A stretch of DNA of 64,000 nucleotides, from positions 1-64,000 of the forward strand of contig NZ_RHNN01000005.1 of the NCBI RefSeq assembly GCF_003946245.1. The letters run 5' to 3'. Position 1 is the first letter of the stretch, and every line of letters begins with the position of its first letter. The position numbers were made by a program, and so were the translations under genes. Below the pieces are notes generated by a model. It ran no database searches. It had not been told where the DNA came from and saw nothing but the letters and a program-made list of their open reading frames with translations. This document shows, one piece after another, positions 31,253 through 40,660 of the stretch. The stretch is from Levilactobacillus cerevisiae. Lineage in GTDB: Bacteria; Bacillota; Bacilli; Lactobacillales; Lactobacillaceae.

Positions 31253-32809
31253 CTAATTCTGTTTCGTCGAGGTAATCCGGCGATTACGCATTAAGACGGC
31301 TGCGCAGAGACCACCGACGACCACAATACCGGCTGCAGTCAGCGTTACAGCCCGTGTCCCGTTAGCGTAGCCTTGCCAAACAATCTGCTGCAGGTCGTGC
31401 GCAAACGGCATTTTAGAAAGGCGTGCGCTGAAGGCAATGCCGTGACCGGAAAATGGTCCAGCGTTGACCAGGGCCTTGTGAATGGCCGTGGCCGCCGCAT
31501 GCGGCATGTTGACCTGACCCATGTGCGCGGTGAGGTATTTTTCGTAAACGTTGCTTTGGACCAAGCCCATGCTGACAATCCCCAGCGTGACCCCAATTTG
31601 ACGGAAAACGTTGATCAGCCCTGAGGCCATCCCCATTTCACGGACTTGGACACCCTCCATCCCCGTACTGTTCAGGAGTGGGTTGACCAGGCCGTTGGTG
31701 ATTCCCATCAGGACCATGCCGGGCCAGAGTTCGGCGAAGGACACGTTGACCGTCATCACGTTGGCGAGCATCAGAAAGCCAATGCCACCCAGGAAGAGAC
31801 TGCCACTGATCATCCATTTCTTGGAGTAGCGATTACCCAAGTAACCGGTCAGCGGCCCTAAAATTAAGGACCAGATGCTGATGGTCAATTGGCGCACCCC
31901 AGCTTGCAGGGCCGAATAGCCCATGTAATTTTGCATTAAAGCGGTTAAGTAAGTGTTGTAGGAATAAATCCCGGCACCCAGCGCCAAGGCGACCATGACC
32001 GTCCCCACGAAATGGGGATTCTTGAACATGGCCAGGTTGACCATTGGCTGTTTAATCCGGCCTTCCACCCAGATGAAGAGGGCAAAGAAGACGATAGCCG
32101 CGCCAAACCAGCCCAACATTTGCGGACTCGTCCAGCTCCAGTGTTGATGATTTTCCTTTAAAATTAAACCGTAAATGAGGGCAAATAAACTTCCAGCAGA
32201 TAGGATCATGCCGGCAAAATCAATGTGGTGATTCTTGCTGAGATCTGGGACTTCATCGACGTAAATCATGGTCAAAACAATGGCGATAATCCCAATGGGG
32301 ATGTTCACGTAGAAGATTGACCGCCAACCGAATTGGGCAACCAAGTAACCACCGACCAGGGGGCCAGAAGCTGAAGATAACCCGATGACGGAGCCCAAAA
32401 TACCGAGTGCCACGCCCCGTTTGCTGCCCTTAAAGCTGACGGCAACCAGCGCCATGGCGAGCGCGTTCATCCCGGCACCACCAAGGGCTTGGACGCCTCG
32501 CCCAATATCCAAAATGAGCAGGTTAGGTGCCATGCCGTTTACGGCCGAAGCCAGGACGAAGATGGCCAGCGAGATGACAAATACCCGTTTTAAACCGTAC
32601 ATGTCCCCAATTTTAGAAACAATCAGTAGGGTCACGCCAAGAACCAGTGAGTAGGCGTTTAAGACCCACTGAACGTTGTTAAATGATTCATTGAAATCCC
32701 GCACCATGGTGGGCAACGCCACGTTAACGATTGTGACGTCTAGTAGGGCCATGAAGACCCCGAGGGAAAGGGCGGTTAGCCCAATCCAATTTCGTGTTGA
32801 CTTAGTCAT
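31253..32809 (-). CDS. DHA2-family MFS multidrug exporter
   Basis: 518-residue, 14-TM antiporter. Seen: SLGVFMALLDVTIVNVALPT in TM1 (motif D1), WVLNAYSLVLGVTLLIVSKI, motif A GDMYGLKRVFV, GRGVQALGGAGMNALAMALV and motif C LGSVIGLSSASGPLVGGYLV. It is preceded and overlapped by 8 bp by a PadR regulator gene, a usual arrangement for inducible pumps. Substrate unknown. Confidence 0.9.
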   Translation of the reverse strand: MTKSTRNWIGLTALSLGVFMALLDVTIVNVALPTMVRDFNESFNNVQWVLNAYSLVLGVTLLIVSKIGDMYGLKRVFVISLAIFVLASAVNGMAPNLLILDIGRGVQALGGAGMNALAMALVAVSFKGSKRGVALGILGSVIGLSSASGPLVGGYLVAQFGWRSIFYVNIPIGIIAIVLTMIYVDEVPDLSKNHHIDFAGMILSAGSLFALIYGLILKENHQHWSWTSPQMLGWFGAAIVFFALFIWVEGRIKQPMVNLAMFKNPHFVGTVMVALALGAGIYSYNTYLTALMQNYMGYSALQAGVRQLTISIWSLILGPLTGYLGNRYSKKWMISGSLFLGGIGFLMLANVMTVNVSFAELWPGMVLMGITNGLVNPLLNSTGMEGVQVREMGMASGLINVFRQIGVTLGIVSMGLVQSNVYEKYLTAHMGQVNMPHAAATAIHKALVNAGPFSGHGIAFSARLSKMPFAHDLQQIVWQGYANGTRAVTLTAAGIVVVGGLCAAVLMRNRRITSTKQN

Positions 32810-33377
32810 GTTGATGTTTGCCTCCGTCTATATCAGTTGACGCCAGGCGGGCCAACTGCTGATTTGTCCATGTGATTTTCGTTTCGCTCTCCGCAATCTG
32901 GAGTTCGAGTCTGCGGATGCCCCATTGCAAGGCATTAACCCGGGCGGTTGGTGCCGTTTTTAACTTATTTTGCAGGTGCAAGTAAACCTGTTGATAGGTT
33001 TCTAAATCGGAAAGAACGGCCGCCTTGTACTCGTTTAAAATCTGTTGCTGAACGGCCGGCTGCTCATCCGCCATGCCTTTGAATTTGAACAGGTAGATTG
33101 ATTCACGCTTGGCATCCATCGCCACCGGAGCCAGCAGCATCTCGTGAAGGTGCTGGCGTCCCTGATCGGTGATCCGAGCCAGCCGCTTGCCACGGGAATC
33201 TGTCTCTGCGGGCATGAAAATAATATCGCCAGCGTCTGCCAGCCGGTTAAGCAGCGGATACATCACACTATTAGAAATTTTCCGCCGGGGGACCAACGCA
33301 CTCTCCAGCACCTGGCCCAGCTTATAGCCGGACATGTCCCGCGAACTCAGCGTCCCTAGAATTAATAACTCGTACAT
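32802..33377 (-). CDS. PadR-family transcriptional regulator
   Basis: 191 residues. N-terminal winged helix YELLILGTLSSRDMSGYKLG, then VMYPLLNRLADAGDIIFMPA and KRLARITDQGRQHLHEML; the C-terminal half is an alpha-helical dimerisation domain (LETYQQVYLHLQNKL). PadR repressors sense phenolic acids or drugs. First gene of the operon with the DHA2 exporter; the promoter has an inverted repeat at +1 that could be the operator. Start ATG 33377 with GGGAGGCAAATC. Confidence 0.9.
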   Translation of the reverse strand: MYELLILGTLSSRDMSGYKLGQVLESALVPRRKISNSVMYPLLNRLADAGDIIFMPAETDSRGKRLARITDQGRQHLHEMLLAPVAMDAKRESIYLFKFKGMADEQPAVQQQILNEYKAAVLSDLETYQQVYLHLQNKLKTAPTARVNALQWGIRRLELQIAESETKITWTNQQLARLASTDIDGGKHQHD

Positions 33378-33399
33378 GATTTGCCTCCCAAAGTAATAG

Positions 33400-33444
33400 G
33401 TCGTAACGACTTATCAAGTATAGGTCTTTTCGACAGGTTGTCAA
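33400..33444 (-). promoter_or_regulatory. Promoter and operator of the PadR-MFS operon
   Basis: On the minus strand: -35 TTGACA (33444-33439), 16-bp spacer, -10 TATACT (33422-33417). Just downstream is a perfect GTCGT-A-ACGAC dyad (33400-33410), placed to block transcription when bound by PadR. Confidence 0.75.
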
Positions 33445-33491
33445 CGTTTGATTTCTGGAAACGCTACCAGCGCAGGACGGGCTGAGGCAGT

Positions 33492-33726
33492 GCCTCCGGG
33501 CTGGCGAAAATGAGACCGGATCAGACTCAACGTTGGCGGGACTGGTCACCTGCGGCTTTCAGGGAGCTCCGCCTGCTATGGGGCCGGTTCCAGCCAAGGG
33601 GCGGGCTTCCACCTCGACTTGAAGCCACGAAAAAGCCGTGTCTTCAAGGTCGTCCCACGGGGTAGGTCGGGCAAATACCCCGACCAACACCGTCGACACA
33701 GCTGGCTCCGTCCCTGGCTTCCTCCG
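33492..33726 (-). repeat. Class B-like repeat next to a class A left end
   Basis: 33492-33528 is a class A arm (GCCTCCGGGCTGGCGAAAAT, GAGACCGGATC) without its partner. 33549-33726 is a complete variant of class B: arms CTGCGGCTTTCAGGGAGCTC near 33549 and GGCTCCGTCCCTGGCTTCCT near 33703-33722 pair imperfectly. They enclose CCGGTTCCAGCC/GGGCGGGCTTCC, GACTTGAAGCCACG/CGTGTCTTCAAGGTC and GGTCGGG/CCCCGACC hairpins. The last hairpin has GGTCGGGG where copy 1 has AGCCGAG, a fully compensated change. Confidence 0.6.
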
Positions 33727-33769
33727 GTTAATATTGCTGATTGCATTAACTCTGTGCAAAAGCAATCCG

Positions 33770-33815
33770 AAAAAAGATGCAACTCACTATCTTGTACAAT
33801 AGTGAACTGCATCTT
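33770..33815 (-). terminator. Terminator-like hairpin without an adjacent gene
   Basis: AAGATGCAACTCACTAT (33774-33790) pairs with ATAGTGAACTGCATCTT (33799-33815); on the minus strand it ends in TTTTTT. The nearest minus-strand gene (metalloprotease) has its own terminator at 34131-34167, so what this one ends is unclear. The only thing between them is a three-hairpin repeat (33925-34106). Confidence 0.6.
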
Positions 33816-33924
33816 GGTTGGAACGGTTATTTAAGCCATTGTCAGTGGACTCGTAGACTAGCTAATGGTGATGAGCGCTGAATGTCGGTGTCTCGGCAAG
33901 CGTTTTTGGGCTAACACAATGTTA

Positions 33925-34106
33925 GCCGCAGGGCTGGTGAAAATGAGCCAAGCCGTGGGAATTGCCTTAGTGACGGTCTTGGTCGCTTAGGCAATTGCTA
34001 TCTTTGAGACGCGTTTCTCAGCGGCTCAAAGTAAGTCTGGAGACCGCCTTTTGGCTCCAGACGGGCGCCCACAGCGGTCCGGTCTCATTTTCACCAGCCC
34101 GGAGGC
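33925..34106 (+). repeat. Three-hairpin repeat, class A, intact, + orientation
   Basis: Outer stem: GCCGCAGGGCTGGTGAAAAT plus GAG (33925-) pairs with CTCATTTTCACCAGCCCGGA plus GGC (-34106). Hairpins: H1 33960-33996 (AATTGCCTTAGTGAC / GTCGCTTAGGCAATT), H2 34002-34031 (CTTTGAGACGCG / GGCTCAAAG), H3 34035-34062 (GTCTGGAGACC / GGCTCCAGAC). A further small hairpin GGCTAACA/TGTTAGCC (33909-33927) abuts the left arm. Almost identical in plan to 26256-26438 read on the other strand. Confidence 0.8.
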
Positions 34107-34130
34107 ACTGCTAGGCCGATGGAAAATAAA

Positions 34131-34167
34131 AAAACTTGCTGATTAAAAAAACAATCAGCAAGTTTTT
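34131..34167. terminator. Bidirectional terminator after the metalloprotease gene
   Basis: AAAACTTGCTGATT pairs with AATCAGCAAGTTTT, with A-runs on the left and T-runs on the right, 10 bp beyond the stop of the minus-strand metalloprotease gene. Confidence 0.85.
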
Positions 34168-34177
34168 ACGGAGTTAA

Positions 34178-35107
34178 CTAGTGTACAGCCGTGTAAATCT
34201 TTAGGGCTAATTTCGCCCGGTTGGTATCAGTCTTAGTAACTGGATTGTATTTGGACAAGCCGGCCTTAACCTTGTTGTAGCTGTAAACGTTGCTGCTACC
34301 GCTCTCAAAGTACATCAGGTCTGATTTGTTAGGTGAGTGGTTCAGCCCCATCACGTGGCCCAATTCGTGAGCAATCGTGCTGGCGTACTGGTATTTCCGG
34401 CCCTCGTTGGCAAGTGAGGAGCGAACCAGGGTGACGTCCTTTTTCAGCGTTGCGTAAGCTGGCAGGGATGTTTCGACCTTAGCCGCTTCTTGATTGAAGA
34501 GGGTGTCGTAGCTGGCATCGGAAGTCGCAATCCCTTCGGCTTCCAGGTTGGCCTTCGCTTTGGCCTTCACGGTGTCGGAATATTGGTTGTAGAAAGAGTC
34601 GTTCAACTGGTTGGTCATTGCCGTACCAATGTCTTGCTTGGCCGCGGTGTAGAAGGACCAGCGAACTTGGAGTCTCTTTTGGGTAGGCGTCCACCAGGCA
34701 TCACTTTGATCACTCTTAGTGGCTGCGGCTTTAGAAACGGAGAACGTCAACGTGTGGTTCTTCTTGGAACCGCTGGTAAATTCTTTCTTACCGAGCTTCT
34801 TGTTCCAGTAAGCCATCGCAATCGTCAAGCTCTTCTTCAGCGTTTTGTCGCTGGTGTTGACGTAGACGACGGCCTTGCCGTTCTTCTTCAGCGCCGTTTG
34901 TGCGTCATAAGCCAACTTGTATTTCTTACCAAGCGTCTTGGCATTCTTCTGGTAATAGCTAGTGGATTTCTTCAGCATTGCGGCCGAAGGATTGACACTG
35001 GCCGCCTGAGCCGTGACGGTGCTGGTGGTAACGGCGGGAGCAACCAACAAGGCCGCTGTCGCAACCATCGCCAGTGAACGCGCCTGAATGTGGTGGAATC
35101 TATGCAT
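34178..35107 (-). CDS. Secreted matrixin-like zinc metalloprotease
   Basis: 309 residues with a signal peptide (about 1-35, ending TAQAAS). The catalytic metzincin motif HELGHVMGLNH lies at 247-257, followed by SPNKSDLMY with the Met-turn, as in matrixin (M10A-like) peptidases of lactobacilli. The N-terminal half is a Lys-rich region with a matrixin-type prodomain or substrate-binding sheet (VYVNTSDKTLKKSLTIAMAY WN). Start ATG 35107 is set by AGGGAGG; ATG 35164 would put 19 odd residues ahead of the signal peptide. Substrate unknown; surface protein turnover is possible. Confidence 0.87.
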   Translation of the reverse strand: MHRFHHIQARSLAMVATAALLVAPAVTTSTVTAQAASVNPSAAMLKKSTSYYQKNAKTLGKKYKLAYDAQTALKKNGKAVVYVNTSDKTLKKSLTIAMAYWNKKLGKKEFTSGSKKNHTLTFSVSKAAATKSDQSDAWWTPTQKRLQVRWSFYTAAKQDIGTAMTNQLNDSFYNQYSDTVKAKAKANLEAEGIATSDASYDTLFNQEAAKVETSLPAYATLKKDVTLVRSSLANEGRKYQYASTIAHELGHVMGLNHSPNKSDLMYFESGSSNVYSYNKVKAGLSKYNPVTKTDTNRAKLALKIYTAVH

Positions 35108-35269
35108 GATGTTAACCTCCCTAAAGTCCCCAAAACAGTTTTGATTTACCATAGCATAGGCCATTAGCAGCGAGCGGTCAAGAAATAAAAACTGACAAAT
35201 TATTGACGATTCAACCCGTTAATACCGGGGTTGGACCCGATTTCATAATAAGAAAAGTAGAACATTTGT

Positions 35270-35298
35270 TTGGCTCTGAAAAAGGAATCTGGTATAGT
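35270..35298 (+). promoter_or_regulatory. Promoter of tag-sbcDC
   Basis: -35 TTGGCT (35270-35275), 17-bp spacer, -10 TATAGT (35293-35298), 31 bp before the tag ATG. Confidence 0.65.
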
Positions 35299-35328
35299 GG
35301 TTTTAGAAGAAAAATTGGAGGGAAGATA

Positions 35329-35889
35329 ATGGTTAAACGTTGTGATTGGGCAACGTCATCGCCAGCGATGGAACGGTACCATGACGAAGAATGGTGTCGG
35401 CCGGAACACGATGAGCAGCGGCTTTTTGAGTTGTTATGTTTGGAAACGTACCAGGCTGGTTTGAGCTGGCAAACGGTTCTCAACAAGCGGGCAGCTTTTC
35501 AGCGAGATTTTTATGGTTTCGAGGTAAGACGCGTGGCCGCAATGACGCCGGCTGATGTGGGACGGCTGTTGCAGGATCCCGAAATTATTCGTAACCGTCG
35601 TAAAATAGAAGCGACCATTAACAATGCGCAAGTCATACTGAACTGGCCGACAACAGGTGACTTCAGTACGTGGCTCTGGGCCTTTGTGGGCGGCCAACCG
35701 ATTCGGCACGCCTTGGCTTCGACAGACCAGATTCCCGCCACAACTGACCTGGCGCAACACATTTCACGAGAAATGAAAAAATTAGGCTTTAAATTCGTGG
35801 GACCAACCACCATGTATTCCTTTTTGCAGGCGGCGGGATTGGTCAACGACCACTTGTTAAGTTGTGATTGGGCACCGGAGAATCAATAG
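35329..35889 (+). CDS. tag: DNA-3-methyladenine glycosylase I
   Basis: 186-residue base-excision repair enzyme removing 3-methyladenine. It has all the residues of the E. coli Tag enzyme: zinc ligands Cys5, His18, His175 and Cys179 (KRCDW, MERYHDEEW, NDHLLSCDW) and the base-pocket Glu39 in CLETYQAGLSWQTVL. Start ATG 35329 follows GGAGGGAAG; a longer frame from 35203 is not supported. It is 14 bp ahead of sbcD, so a DNA repair operon tag-sbcD-sbcC is likely. A second, degenerate tag homologue is at 47.7 kb. Confidence 0.93.
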   Translation: MVKRCDWATSSPAMERYHDEEWCRPEHDEQRLFELLCLETYQAGLSWQTVLNKRAAFQRDFYGFEVRRVAAMTPADVGRLLQDPEIIRNRRKIEATINNAQVILNWPTTGDFSTWLWAFVGGQPIRHALASTDQIPATTDLAQHISREMKKLGFKFVGPTTMYSFLQAAGLVNDHLLSCDWAPENQ

Positions 35890-35903
35890 AAAGAGGGAAA
35901 ACT

Positions 35904-37037
35904 ATGCGCTTTTTACATACAGCGGATTGGCACATTGGCAAGAAGCTTCACGGGTACGATCTGATTCCGGAACAGGAAGAGGCCTATCAGCAGATTAAGG
36001 CGATTGCGTTGGCCGAGAAGGTGGATGCCGTCGTGATTGCGGGCGACCTGTATGACCGGGCCCTCCCCAGTGAAGAGGCAGTGACGGCCCTGACCAAGAT
36101 GTTGGTTGATTTGAATCGCCAAGAAAAATTCCCCTTGCTGGCCATCAGCGGGAACCACGATTCTGCTGTGCGGTTGGGGTACGGTCAAGAGTGGTTTGCC
36201 AGTACCGACTTCTTTTTGCGAACGAAATTAGGGGACGCGCTGCGACCAATCACGTTGGGCGACACGCAATTTTTCCTGTTGCCCTACTTTGAACCCGTCC
36301 AGGCGCGCCAGCTATTTGACGATGACCAATTGCGAACGGTCAACCAAGCCATGGAACGGCTGGTAGCGGCAATGCAGGAACAGTTTGATTCCACGAAGAA
36401 ACACGTGTTGATTGCCCATTTCTTTGCGGCGGGCAGCCAGCACACGGATTCGGAAACGCAGGTGCAGGTGGGGGGTTTAAACGCCGTCCCCGTGGACATG
36501 CTGGCACCGTTTGACTACGTTGCGCTGGGCCATTTACACCGCAAGGAAGCCTTGCAAAATGAGCCCACCGTGAAATACAGCGGCTCTCCTTTAAAATTTT
36601 CAACTAGTGAGGCGGCGGATACCAAGGGCGTTTGGATTGTGGATACCGATACCACGCCGGTGACGGTCACCTTCAAGCCACTGAAGCCCTGGCACGACCT
36701 CGTGGTGTTGGAAGACAGCTTTGATAACTTAATGGACCGGGAGCACGACTATCCCGCCACAAAGGAAGACTTTGTTGCCGTTAATCTGACGGACACCACG
36801 CCGATTACCAACGTGATGCAGCGGCTAAAGGCGCGCTTCCCGCGGGTGATTGAACTCAACCGGGTAAACCAACTGGACGTGACGCCAACCGAACTAGATG
36901 TGCAACAGGTTCAGCAGGATCCCTTGACCCTGTTGACAACCTTTTTTGAGCAGGTCACGCAACACCCACTGAGTGAGCAGCAACAGGAATGGGCCCGCAA
37001 GGCCTTACAGACAGCGGAAAAGGAGGAAAACGAATGA
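35904..37037 (+). CDS. sbcD: Exonuclease subunit SbcD (Mre11-like)
   Basis: 377-residue calcineurin-like nuclease subunit of SbcCD, which cuts DNA hairpins and palindromes and processes double-strand breaks. Seen: metal-binding blocks FLHTADWHIGKKL, VVIAGDLYDRA, LLAISGNHDSAVR and YVALGHLHRKEAL, with YSGSPLKFS. Start ATG 35904 follows AAGAGGG. The stop overlaps the start of sbcC (ATGA). Note that this palindrome-cleaving complex is encoded in a region rich in long inverted repeats. Confidence 0.95.
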   Translation: MRFLHTADWHIGKKLHGYDLIPEQEEAYQQIKAIALAEKVDAVVIAGDLYDRALPSEEAVTALTKMLVDLNRQEKFPLLAISGNHDSAVRLGYGQEWFASTDFFLRTKLGDALRPITLGDTQFFLLPYFEPVQARQLFDDDQLRTVNQAMERLVAAMQEQFDSTKKHVLIAHFFAAGSQHTDSETQVQVGGLNAVPVDMLAPFDYVALGHLHRKEALQNEPTVKYSGSPLKFSTSEAADTKGVWIVDTDTTPVTVTFKPLKPWHDLVVLEDSFDNLMDREHDYPATKEDFVAVNLTDTTPITNVMQRLKARFPRVIELNRVNQLDVTPTELDVQQVQQDPLTLLTTFFEQVTQHPLSEQQQEWARKALQTAEKEENE

Positions 37038-40000
37038 GCCCAGTTAGCTTGCACCTTGAATACTTTGGCCCGTATCGGGATGAGACGATTGACTTCACTA
37101 AATTTTCCGCGACACCACTCTTTCTCATCAGTGGGAAGACGGGGAGTGGCAAGACCACCATTTTCGATGGCATGTGTTACGCGTTGTTCAATCAAACCTC
37201 AGGTGTGGACCGGGAAGCCAAGGCTATGCGGTCAGATTTTGCGACGGCCACGGATACCACGCGGGTGACCTTTGCCTTTACGCACCGGGAACATAGCTAT
37301 GAAATTGTTCGTGAGCCCACCCAGATTCTGGCCAAGAAGCGGGGCACGGGGATGACGGAATCAGCCGCCAGCGTGACCCTGACGATTTTTGAGAACGATG
37401 TGGAGCAAGATCAAATTACTAAGGAAGGTAATGTCGGCCGCTACCTGCAGAATTTACTACAGATGGATGGCAAGCAGTTTGCCCAGATTGTCCTGCTACC
37501 ACAGGGACAATTCCGACGGTTCTTAGTGGCTCCCAGTGAAGACAAAGCCGCGGTGTTAGAACAATTGTTCAACACCACCATTTTTGCACGCTGGACGGAC
37601 TTATTAAAAAAGCAATTGAAACAAAATGAATCCGCCAATCGCGAGACGGCCGCCACCTTGGCCCGTTTACGCGCAGGCCTCAAGTGGACGCCAGAAAATC
37701 AGGTCGCAGCCGAGGCTTTAATTGCCGATCAGCGGACGGCAGAATTGTTAACGCTCATGGCGACGCAACAGGCGGATACGAAGACCCAACAAACGGCCGC
37801 TACGAAAAAATTAGCGCAGGCCGAGGGCGTCCAGAGTAACCTGGTGCGGCAGGATGAGCAGGAAGGCATGTTGGTTGCGGACCGCCAGCAATTAGGCCAG
37901 CGGCAGGCGGAGTTAACCGAGATTAACGATAAGGCGCCAGCAATGTCTCAGTTACAGGACCACATCAAAGAATTGGAATGGGTACAACAAATCCGGCCCC
38001 AGTGGCAAGCCCAAAGCCAAACGGCCCAAACGGTTGTCCATCGCCAACGGGCACAGGAAGATACGCAAAAGCAACTGACAACGGCGCTGGCCGACCAGCA
38101 AGCGGCTGTGAAAAAGCAGCAGGACCAGCAACCACTTGTGGCAAAAATCAAGCAGCAGACGGATCATTTGGCCCAGCAACAGGCTCTGAAGCCGGTCTAT
38201 CAGCAGGTGGCTGACCTGCAACAACGCGTGACGGCTTCGCAAAAAAACGTCGCGCGGGCAACCCAGGCGTTAACGGCGACGCAACAAGCTGTGAGCAAAA
38301 ATCAGGCCAATCAGCAGGACCAGCAAAAAACAGTCGACCAACAGTCGGCGATTTTCGAGACGCAAAATCAGCTGACTCAGCGGGCCGCTGACCTCCAGGT
38401 GACAGCCAAACAGGTAACGGACTTACAACAACTGGATCAGCAACTCGCTGGTAACGTGACCACGGCGCAGGCAGCCGAGGTCGAAGTGAATATTGCGCAA
38501 CAGGCAGCCACGCAACAACGGACACTGGCGGACGAGCGCTACCAAGCCTTTCTCCGGAGTCAGATTGCGGCATTGAGTGCCCAATTGAAACCAGGATCGC
38601 CGTGTCCAGTCTGTGGGTCCGAGGACCATCCCCATCCAGCAGCGACCAGTACAGCAACCGTCGTTGCCGAAGATGAGGTCAAAGACGTTCAGGCGCTAGC
38701 GTCGAAGCTGGAGAAAAAAGCCAGCAATTTGGCCGCTAACCTGAAGAGCTTACAGGAACACATCACGGGACAGCAGACGGCGCGAGATGACCAGCTCACG
38801 GTGTTGCGGACGGCATTGCAGCAACCAACCAGTTGTGAACTGAGTGCCTTAGCCCAAGTGCAGGCGCAGGCCGTTGCGGCTTACCAGACGGCGCATACGG
38901 AGAATGAGCAGCAGTTACATGCACTAGCGGCCGCACAAAAGGCACTAGCTACCTTGACCGCAGCGGCCACACCACTCCAAGAACAGGCTAAGACTGCCGA
39001 AAGTACCCTAAAAACCCACCAGTCGGCTCTAGACAAAATCACCACCGAGCTAGCGACAGAGTCCAAACGTTTGCCCACGGGGGCCACGACTCTGGCCGCA
39101 TTTACCGCTCAACTTGACCAATTGTCCCAGCAGTTAACTGAAGACCAAGGGACATTGGATGCCGCCAATCAAGCCGTTCAACGGGCCCAAAATACGGTGG
39201 CAGTGCAACAGTCACAGCTGAAGCAAGCCAATAAGGAGTTAGCAACCAGTCAAGCCGACCGGCAGGAAGCTCAAACGGCACTGGATGCACTATTGACTGC
39301 TCATTTTGAGACGGTGAATGAACAGGTGCTTAGCACTGTCGGGACAGCACTGAGCGAATTGCCAACCTTGACCCAGCAGCGCCAACAGCTCACCGATTTT
39401 CAGCAACGACGGGAGAGTGTTAACGTCGCGATTCAGGAACTGACCAAGCGAACCAAAGGCAAGGACGCGCCGGACCGGGAGAAGACCCAAGTAGCGTTGG
39501 CGACTGCCAAACAACAGGTGGCAGCGTTGCAAGAAGCCCTAAGGCAATTGCGGAACTTCTTTGAATTTAATGCTGATCAGGTTAAGCAACTCCAAATGCA
39601 AGTCGATAAGCAGGCAGCAGCGCTCCAGACCACGCAAGAGATTACGGAGCTGAGCGGCGTGGTCAATGGGGATGGTCCCAATAGTAAGCTTGGCTTGGAA
39701 CGTTATGTCCTGCAAACGTATCTGCGGCAAATCCTGTCGGTCGGAAATAACCGGTTGAAGCAATTGACGAATGGAAGGTATGAATTTGTCATTGACGAAT
39801 CACAAGCCAATTCCAAGAAACGTTCTGGATTGGAAATCAACGTGTATGACGACCACGTCGGTGAGCAACGCAGCGTCCACACCCTATCTGGCGGGGAAAG
39901 CTTCATTGCTTCATTAGCGTTAGCCTTGGCGTTGGGCGAGGTTATTCAACAGACCACGGGGAGTGTTGACGTGGATGCACTCTTCATCGATGAAGGCTTT

Positions 40001-40183
40001 GGTTCCTTAGATGAGGATGCCCTAATGACTGCGCTGGAATCCTTGGAAACGATTGAAGGCAAGCACCGCATGATTGGGATAATCAGTCACGTGAGCGAGT
40101 TGCGTGATCAGGTGGAAAATCAACTGCAAGTCATCGCCAACGGCAACGGGGAAAGCACGATCCGTTACCACGCGGCTGAATAA
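37034..40183 (+). CDS. sbcC: Exonuclease subunit SbcC (Rad50-like ATPase)
   Basis: 1049-residue SMC-like ATPase partner of SbcD. Walker A GKTGSGKT (34-41), two long Gln/Ala-rich coiled-coil arms (about 200-520 and 540-880), the zinc hook CPVCG (524-528, C524 and C527), ABC signature LSGGES (about 951-956) and Walker B ALFIDEGFGSLDED. The arms are unusually rich in Gln (many QQ pairs), as in other lactobacilli. Start ATG 37034 has AAGGAGG upstream; a frame-extending upstream codon at 36989 lies within sbcD. Intact. Confidence 0.95.
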   Translation: MSPVSLHLEYFGPYRDETIDFTKFSATPLFLISGKTGSGKTTIFDGMCYALFNQTSGVDREAKAMRSDFATATDTTRVTFAFTHREHSYEIVREPTQILAKKRGTGMTESAASVTLTIFENDVEQDQITKEGNVGRYLQNLLQMDGKQFAQIVLLPQGQFRRFLVAPSEDKAAVLEQLFNTTIFARWTDLLKKQLKQNESANRETAATLARLRAGLKWTPENQVAAEALIADQRTAELLTLMATQQADTKTQQTAATKKLAQAEGVQSNLVRQDEQEGMLVADRQQLGQRQAELTEINDKAPAMSQLQDHIKELEWVQQIRPQWQAQSQTAQTVVHRQRAQEDTQKQLTTALADQQAAVKKQQDQQPLVAKIKQQTDHLAQQQALKPVYQQVADLQQRVTASQKNVARATQALTATQQAVSKNQANQQDQQKTVDQQSAIFETQNQLTQRAADLQVTAKQVTDLQQLDQQLAGNVTTAQAAEVEVNIAQQAATQQRTLADERYQAFLRSQIAALSAQLKPGSPCPVCGSEDHPHPAATSTATVVAEDEVKDVQALASKLEKKASNLAANLKSLQEHITGQQTARDDQLTVLRTALQQPTSCELSALAQVQAQAVAAYQTAHTENEQQLHALAAAQKALATLTAAATPLQEQAKTAESTLKTHQSALDKITTELATESKRLPTGATTLAAFTAQLDQLSQQLTEDQGTLDAANQAVQRAQNTVAVQQSQLKQANKELATSQADRQEAQTALDALLTAHFETVNEQVLSTVGTALSELPTLTQQRQQLTDFQQRRESVNVAIQELTKRTKGKDAPDREKTQVALATAKQQVAALQEALRQLRNFFEFNADQVKQLQMQVDKQAAALQTTQEITELSGVVNGDGPNSKLGLERYVLQTYLRQILSVGNNRLKQLTNGRYEFVIDESQANSKKRSGLEINVYDDHVGEQRSVHTLSGGESFIASLALALALGEVIQQTTGSVDVDALFIDEGFGSLDEDALMTALESLETIEGKHRMIGIISHVSELRDQVENQLQVIANGNGESTIRYHAAE

Positions 40184-40198
40184 ACCTAAGTGAACAAG

Positions 40199-40232
40199 GA
40201 AAAGGGCTGTGATTGGGTTCACAGCCCTTTTC
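40199..40232 (+). terminator. Terminator of tag-sbcDC
   Basis: GAAAAGGGCTGTGA pairs with TCACAGCCCTTTTC around TTGGGT. It is 15 bp after the sbcC stop. Confidence 0.85.
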
Positions 40233-40233
40233 T

Positions 40234-40660
40234 AACGGAGGTTGTTCCATCTATTGACTGGATCAGCGAGGGGAAATAACCTATTTGCTTGATGGCTTCT
40301 GAGGGTACAGTCGACGGACTTCAACCAATCAGCTCTTACCAGTCATTTTTCGGTGGTGCCGGAGACTCCCGACTGCCTGCCTGCAACCAGAATACCTGAT
40401 TGCCGGATGAATGGATACCCGATAAGCGCGAGATGGTTAAAAAGTCACGGATTAGGCCGGTGACCTTCCGTTACTTAACTAATATTGCCCAGTGAAAATT
40501 ATGGGTAATGACGGTATGCGACTTGAACGGTTAAACCCCGGTTTGGTGGGAATACGACCAAATTAATCAAATTGGTTATAGTTTCAACGATTATCCGTGC
40601 AAAATTGATTTTGAAGGTTTAGAATAATGAGTAATTATATGAGAAACGGGATGATTTTCA
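40234..40660. other. Intergenic stretch, nothing recognised
   Basis: 427 bp between the sbcC terminator and the choloylglycine hydrolase-family gene. No credible gene, RNA motif or repeat element. No well-formed promoter could be assigned for the downstream gene, although TAGAAT near 40620 is a possible -10. Confidence 0.45.
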
